Part shown: one piece after another, positions 60,121 to 64,000 of the stretch | Position numbering within the stretch: position 1 is the stretch's first letter | How the letters are laid out: each line of letters begins with the position of its first letter | Assembly (NCBI GenBank): GCA_037176705.1 | Contig: CM073887.1 | Coordinates: 84,392,348-84,456,347 of the forward strand | Length of the DNA stretch: 64,000 nt | Origin: Molossus alvarezi | Taxonomy: Eukaryota; Chordata; Mammalia; Chiroptera; Molossidae | Direction: 5' to 3' | The notes under the pieces: generated by a model | What the model saw: the letters and a program-made list of their open reading frames with translations, nothing else | Told to the model about the DNA's origin: nothing | Database searches by the model: none | Program-made: the position numbers and the translations under genes

Positions 60121-60979
60121 TCAGAGGAGATGACACAGACTCTGTCTCTTCCCCCAGAACAATCCCAAGTGTTCATCTAAGTGGAGTTTCTCCATACACC
60201 AAGAATAGGTAAGAAAAGAGACCAAATAAAAAGAATCAGATGGATATTTTATACACCAATAATAAGCACTCAGAAAGAGAAACAAACAAACAAACAAAAA
60301 AATCCCATTTATCATTGCAACAAAAAGATTAAGATACCTCAGAAAAAAACTTCACCAAGGAGGCAAAAGACCTATTCTCAGAAAACTACAGGACACTGAA
60401 AAAAGAAATAGAGGAAGACATTTTAAAAAATGGAAGCATATACCATGTTCATGGATTGGAAGACTCAACATCATTAAAATGTGCATACTACCCAAAGCAA
60501 TCTATAGATTCAATGCAATCCCTGTTAAAATACCAACAGCATACTTCACAGAGCTAGACCAGAAACTCCAAAAGTTTATATGGAACCCAAAAAGACCCTA
60601 AATAGCCACTGGAATCTTGAAAAAGAAGAACAAAGTAGGAAGGATCACAATACTGGATATCAGGTTATACTACAAAGCCACTATGATAAAAACAGCCTGG
60701 TACTGGGACAGAGAACAGGCGTAGAGATCAATGGAATAGAACAGAGAACCCAGAAATCAACCCAAGACAGTATGCTCAGTTAATATTTGACAAAGGAGGC
60801 AAAAGCATACAATGGAGTAAAGACCGTCTCTTCAATAAATAGTACTGGGTAAATGGGACAGGTACCGGCGAAAGAAAAGAAAAAGAAAATAGACCACACC
60901 AACTTAAACTGTACACAAGAATAAACTCAAAATGGATAAAAGACTTAAATATAAGTCATGAAACCATAAAAATCCTGGA

Positions 60980-61140
60980 AGGCCCTGGCCAGTTTGGCTC
61001 AGAGGTTGGATTGTTGGCCTGCAGTCCAGAGAGACCCGGGTTCAGTTCCTGCTAAGGGTGCATACCTCGGTTGCAGTTTGTCCTTGGCCCTGGTTGGTCA
61101 TGCAGGTGGCAGCCACTTGATGTGTCCCTTTCATGTTGAA

Positions 61141-61191
<51 letters not shown>

Positions 61192-61289
61192 TTTCTCTCC
61201 TTCCCACTCTGTCTGAACAAAAAAAAAAAAAAGGAAAAATGTCTTTGGGTGAAGATAAAACAAACAAACAAACAAAAAATGGGCAGAGG
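60980..61289 (+). repeat. Ves SINE 1 in L1-E
   Basis: Head GGCCCTGGCCAGTTTGGCTCAG begins right after L1 sequence ATCCTGGAA. A (CT)n tract spans about 61143-61187. The tail (AAACAAACAAACAAACAAAA) is followed by AAAAAATGGGCAGAGG (61274-61289), which is L1 sequence about 350 bases further on. Its 5' flank therefore does not match its 3' flank. Confidence 0.88.
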
Positions 61290-61562
61290 GCCCTGGCCTG
61301 TTTGGCTCAGCAGTTAGAGTGTTGGCCCATGGACCAAAGAGTCACGGGTTTGATTCCGGCCAAGGGTGGTTCATCTCCGGCCCTGGTCAGGGTTGTGCGG
61401 GAAGCAGCTGGTTGATGTATCTCTCTCACATTGATGTTTCTCTCTCTTTCTCTTTCTCTCTCTCTTTCTCCTTCTCTCTCTCTCGCTCTCTCCCTCCCAC
61501 TCTATCTAAAGATAAATAGAAAAATACCCGTGGGTGAGGATAAAAAAAAAAATGAGCAGAGG
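61274..61562 (+). repeat. Ves SINE 2 in L1-E, 16-bp TSD
   Basis: TSD AAAAAATGGGCAGAGG (61274-61289) and AAAAAATGAGCAGAGG (61547-61562), one mismatch; body 61290-61546. It carries the GGACCAAAGAGTCACGGG stem like the copy at 50525. The TSD begins at a TT/AAAAAA endonuclease site in L1. Confidence 0.92.
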
Positions 61563-61888
61563 ACCTGAATAGATGCTGCTCCAAAGAGAACATACAAATG
61601 GCCAAGAGACATATGAAAAAATGCTCAGTGTCACTAATAATCAGAAAGATGCTAATTAAAACAACTATCTCATCACCTCACAATTGCCTAAATGGCTACT
61701 ATCAACAAATCATAAAAAAAAAAAACACCAAGTGCTGGCAAGGGTGTGGAGAAAAGGGGGCTGTAGTACACTGCTGGTAGGAATGCAGACTGGTGCAGCC
61801 ACTATGGAAAACAATATGGTGTTACCTCAAAACATTAGAAATAGAACTTCCACTGGACCCAGTGAGCCCACTTCTAGGAATATATCTT

Positions 61889-62152
61889 AAGAAACCTGAG
61901 TCTGGCTGGTGTGGCTCAGTGGTTGAGTGTTGACCCATGCACCAAGAGGTCGCTGGTTCGATTCCCAGTCAGGACACATGCCCAGGTTGTGGGCCCGATC
62001 CCCAGTGGGGGCCATGCAGGAGGTGGTCAGTCAATATTCTCTCTCATTGATGTTTTTATCTCTCTCTCCCTCTCCCATCCTCTCTCTCTCTAATAAATAA
62101 AAAATAAAAATAAAATAAAAGGATAATTCTCTAAAAAACAAAAGAAGCCTGA
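61889..62152 (+). repeat. Ves SINE 3 in L1-E (second subfamily)
   Basis: Body 61900-62141; TSD AAGAAACCTGA / AAGAAGCCTGA. Head GTCTGGCTGGTGTGGCTCAG, GGTTCGATTCCC B box, and a complex AATAAAAAATAAAAATAAAA tail. Groups with 19890 and 41683. Confidence 0.9.
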
Positions 62153-62734
62153 AACACCAATCAGAAAAAACTAATGCTCCCCTGTGTTCATAGTAGCACT
62201 ATTTACAATAGCTAAGATCTGGAAACAGCCCAAGTGTCCATCAGTAGATGAGTGGATTAAAATGCTGTGATACATATACACAATGGAATACTATGCAGCT
62301 ATTAAAAGAAAGACCTCTTACCCTTTGAGATGACATGGAGGGACCTGGAGAGTATCATGCTAAGTGAAATAAGCCAGTCAAAGAAAGACAAGTATCACAT
62401 GATCTCACTTATTGGTAGAATATAATGAACAAAATAAGTTGACAAACAAAATACATCCATAGACATAGAAGTAGAGAACAGACTGACAAACCTCATAGAG
62501 AAGAGGGGCGGGGTGGGGGATGGAAGAGATAAACCAAAGAACTGATATGCATATATGCATAACCAATGGACACAGACAAGTGTGTGAAGGCAGGGGTTAG
62601 GGGTAGGAGCAGGGAGGAGGGTGTCAATGAAGGGAAAAAAGAAGGGACATCTGTAATACTTTCAGCAATAAAGACAAATTTTAAAAAAAGAATCAGACTG
62701 ATATTTGCAGATTCCTGAAGCTCATATTTGGAGG

Positions 62735-62772
62735 AGGGTGTGTGTGTGTGTGTGTATGTGTGTGTGTGTGTG
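62735..62772. repeat. (TG)n microsatellite
   Basis: TGTGTGTGTG runs interrupted once by TATG. Confidence 0.9.
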
Positions 62773-62784
62773 AGGCCAGGGGCC

Positions 62785-62905
62785 CTACAGCCAGACAGAC
62801 AGTGGTGAGGGTCCCAGCTTTATCCCTCACCAGCTATGTGACCTGGAGCACTACTTCACATCTCTGTGCCTTCAGTTCCTCACTCTTACCTGGTTTAAGT
62901 GTACA
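62785..62905 (+). repeat. MIR remnant
   Basis: CTACAGCCAGACAGACAGTG, CCAGCTATGTGACCTGGAGC and TCTGTGCCTTCAGTTCCTC match sense MIR. Confidence 0.65.
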
Positions 62906-63415
62906 TAATTCCTGAAAATACTATTTGTGAATCACTGGCTAGGTGCTGCTCCATCCACAGTAGCTGTGGTTGTGACATCAAATTTCAAGCCACACTCTGT
63001 TTGTTCTGGAGGGTTTATTGGGCACCTACTAACCACAGAAGGTAAGATATCATGATTGCCATCTCCTAGTTCTACACACGGAAGGAGAGGTGTGTTTGGA
63101 AAATGACAACACAGAGCAAAGTGCCGGCAAAGTCTTTGCAGGGTCACTGCAGGCTCTTATATTGCCTGCCCAGCTTCCAGGGCTCTTCTCTGAAAACAGC
63201 ATTGGGATTTCCATCAGTCCCTGAAGATCAGGTGGGGCTTCCCTCCCCTAGCTGCAGGGGCACAAGGACCCAGGCCTGGGCATTCACTGGTGCCAGCCCC
63301 ACTACACCTCAAAGGACCAATAAGAATCATTGTGGGACTTTGACTGACCACTGGGCAAACCAGTGGGGTGAGGGACTGGACTGCTGGGGCCATCCTGCCA
63401 CTCCCTGAGAAGGGC
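62906..63415. other. Unique DNA
   Basis: No gene or clear repeat recognised. Confidence 0.4.
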
Positions 63416-63419
63416 CTCC

Positions 63420-63625
63420 TGAGAATGAGGTGGTATAGAGGAGAGGAGAGCCCAGAGATGGAGAGACAGAAAATACTGATAACAGAGTCCCTGGAACCAC
63501 TAGGCCTAATGCCAGCAGCTCTATCTCTGGACTTTCCAATTATATGAGACATTCCCTTTTGGCTCATGCCAATTTTAATTGGGTTTCTGTCACTTGCAAC
63601 CAAAGAGTCCTGACTAATACAGAGG
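63420..63625 (+). repeat. Ancient interspersed repeat (family R1), terminal part
   Basis: GGACTTTCCAATTATATGAG, TGGGTTTCTGTCACTTGCAAC and AAAGAGTCCTGACTAATACAG are the clearest example of the R1 terminal sequence in the window. Confidence 0.65.
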
Positions 63626-64000
63626 GTTTCTATGGATGGACAGAGCGTGGGCTTCCACTAATGGTTTTGGGTCAATGATTAGGGAGAGATAAGGGTGTAT
63701 ATTGGGGAATGGTAAGAAATGAGATTGAGTGTTGCTGTGAAATGTGTTGCTTCTCTAGTATCCATTTACTCCCCTCCCCCTTCCTCAGAGAATCTCAAAT
63801 TTCCCAGCCATGCATTTGGGTAGAATCAACCCCTCATGCAGCTTCAGGGTGAGCCCAGGTTAGCTTATCCAATCGGTATTTACCATGTGTCATGGCAGGT
63901 TAATTAATACAAGAGCACATGATCCATGTCAACAGGATTGGGGCAATGAGATTCAATTCTGGGAATCTTTCCCACTGGACATGAATAAGGAAGCAGGTGG
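63626..64000. other. Unique DNA to window end
   Basis: No gene or repeat recognised. Confidence 0.4.

Larger units (their letters stand above)
60250..62425 (+). pseudogene. L1-E ORF2 C-terminal remnant
   Basis: Follows L1 ORF2 after the RT domain: TATACACCAATAATAAGC (end of RT), the [22 protein letters not shown] block (about 60490-60550), KFIWNPKRP (about 60575), the WYWDREQA counterpart of WYWHKNRH (about 60700), then a break at the first SINE. 61560-61780 carries the [18 protein letters not shown] block and 62160-62425 the last part (MEYYA-like block at about 62285). Multiple stops and frameshifts; no catalytic domain is present. Confidence 0.85.
60228..62706 (+). mobile_element. LINE-1 copy L1-E, 5' truncated, carrying three Ves SINEs
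   Basis: L1 body about 60250-62684. Flanks AAAAGAATCAGATGGATATT (60229-60248) and AAAAGAATCAGACTGATATT (from about 62686) form an imperfect TSD. The element starts in ORF2 after RT and ends in a 3' UTR with GTAATACTTTCAGCAATAAAG. Ves SINEs occupy 60980-61273, 61290-61546 and 61900-62141. About 350 bases of ORF2 are missing across the first SINE. More diverged than L1-A to L1-C. Confidence 0.88.

Overview
This is non-coding mammalian DNA, almost certainly from a bat. The strongest sign is about fifteen copies of a tRNA-derived SINE that opens with CCCTGGCCGGTTTGGCTCAG, carries RNA polymerase III A and B boxes, and ends in a CT-rich stretch, a CCTCAGGTGAGGA-like motif and an A-rich tail. That layout fits the Ves SINE family of bats (probably Yangochiroptera). 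MIR, L2, L1M, Tigger and MaLR remnants confirm a placental mammal. I recognise no host protein-coding exon, tRNA, rRNA or CRISPR array. The open frames outside retroelements look like chance frames.

Layout: 1-8.7 kb holds two related young LINE-1 copies, tail to tail: L1-A (+, cut by the window start) and L1-D (-, 5' complete), with a Ves fragment at their junction. 8.7-11.8 kb has two Ves SINEs and old L1M pieces. 11.85-17.23 kb is a three-layer nest: an eroded Tigger-like DNA transposon split by a 5'-truncated L1 (L1-B), itself split by a Ves SINE, with target-site duplications (TSDs) at both insertion levels. 17.2-20 kb is mostly unique. 20.1-23.0 kb is L1-C, with the longest intact reverse-transcriptase frame. 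23-41 kb is mostly unique sequence with MIR and L2 remnants, one MaLR-type LTR (about 36 kb) and a few stretches that look like candidate non-coding regulatory DNA.

41.3-44.2 kb holds the most interesting element: an ORF1-only half-L1 (HAL1-like), with a 5' UTR, a decayed ORF1, the first few codons of ORF2 joined to an L1-type 3' end, and a perfect 13-bp TSD. 44.3-51.5 kb mixes unique sequence, three Ves SINEs, an L2 and L1M fragments. 51.6-54.1 kb is an ancient L1M/HAL1-like element split by a short young L1 (L1-F). 54-60 kb has more Ves, L2 and old repeats. 60.2-62.7 kb is L1-E, with three Ves insertions. The window ends in unique and old-repeat DNA.

The elements form one system. L1 ORF2 supplies endonuclease and reverse transcriptase, and Ves and HAL1 elements are expected to borrow that machinery; their TSDs and A-rich tails fit this. 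Every L1 here is broken by truncation, frameshift, stop codon or catalytic substitution, so none looks able to move on its own. Family names rest on recognition by eye, not on a database search.
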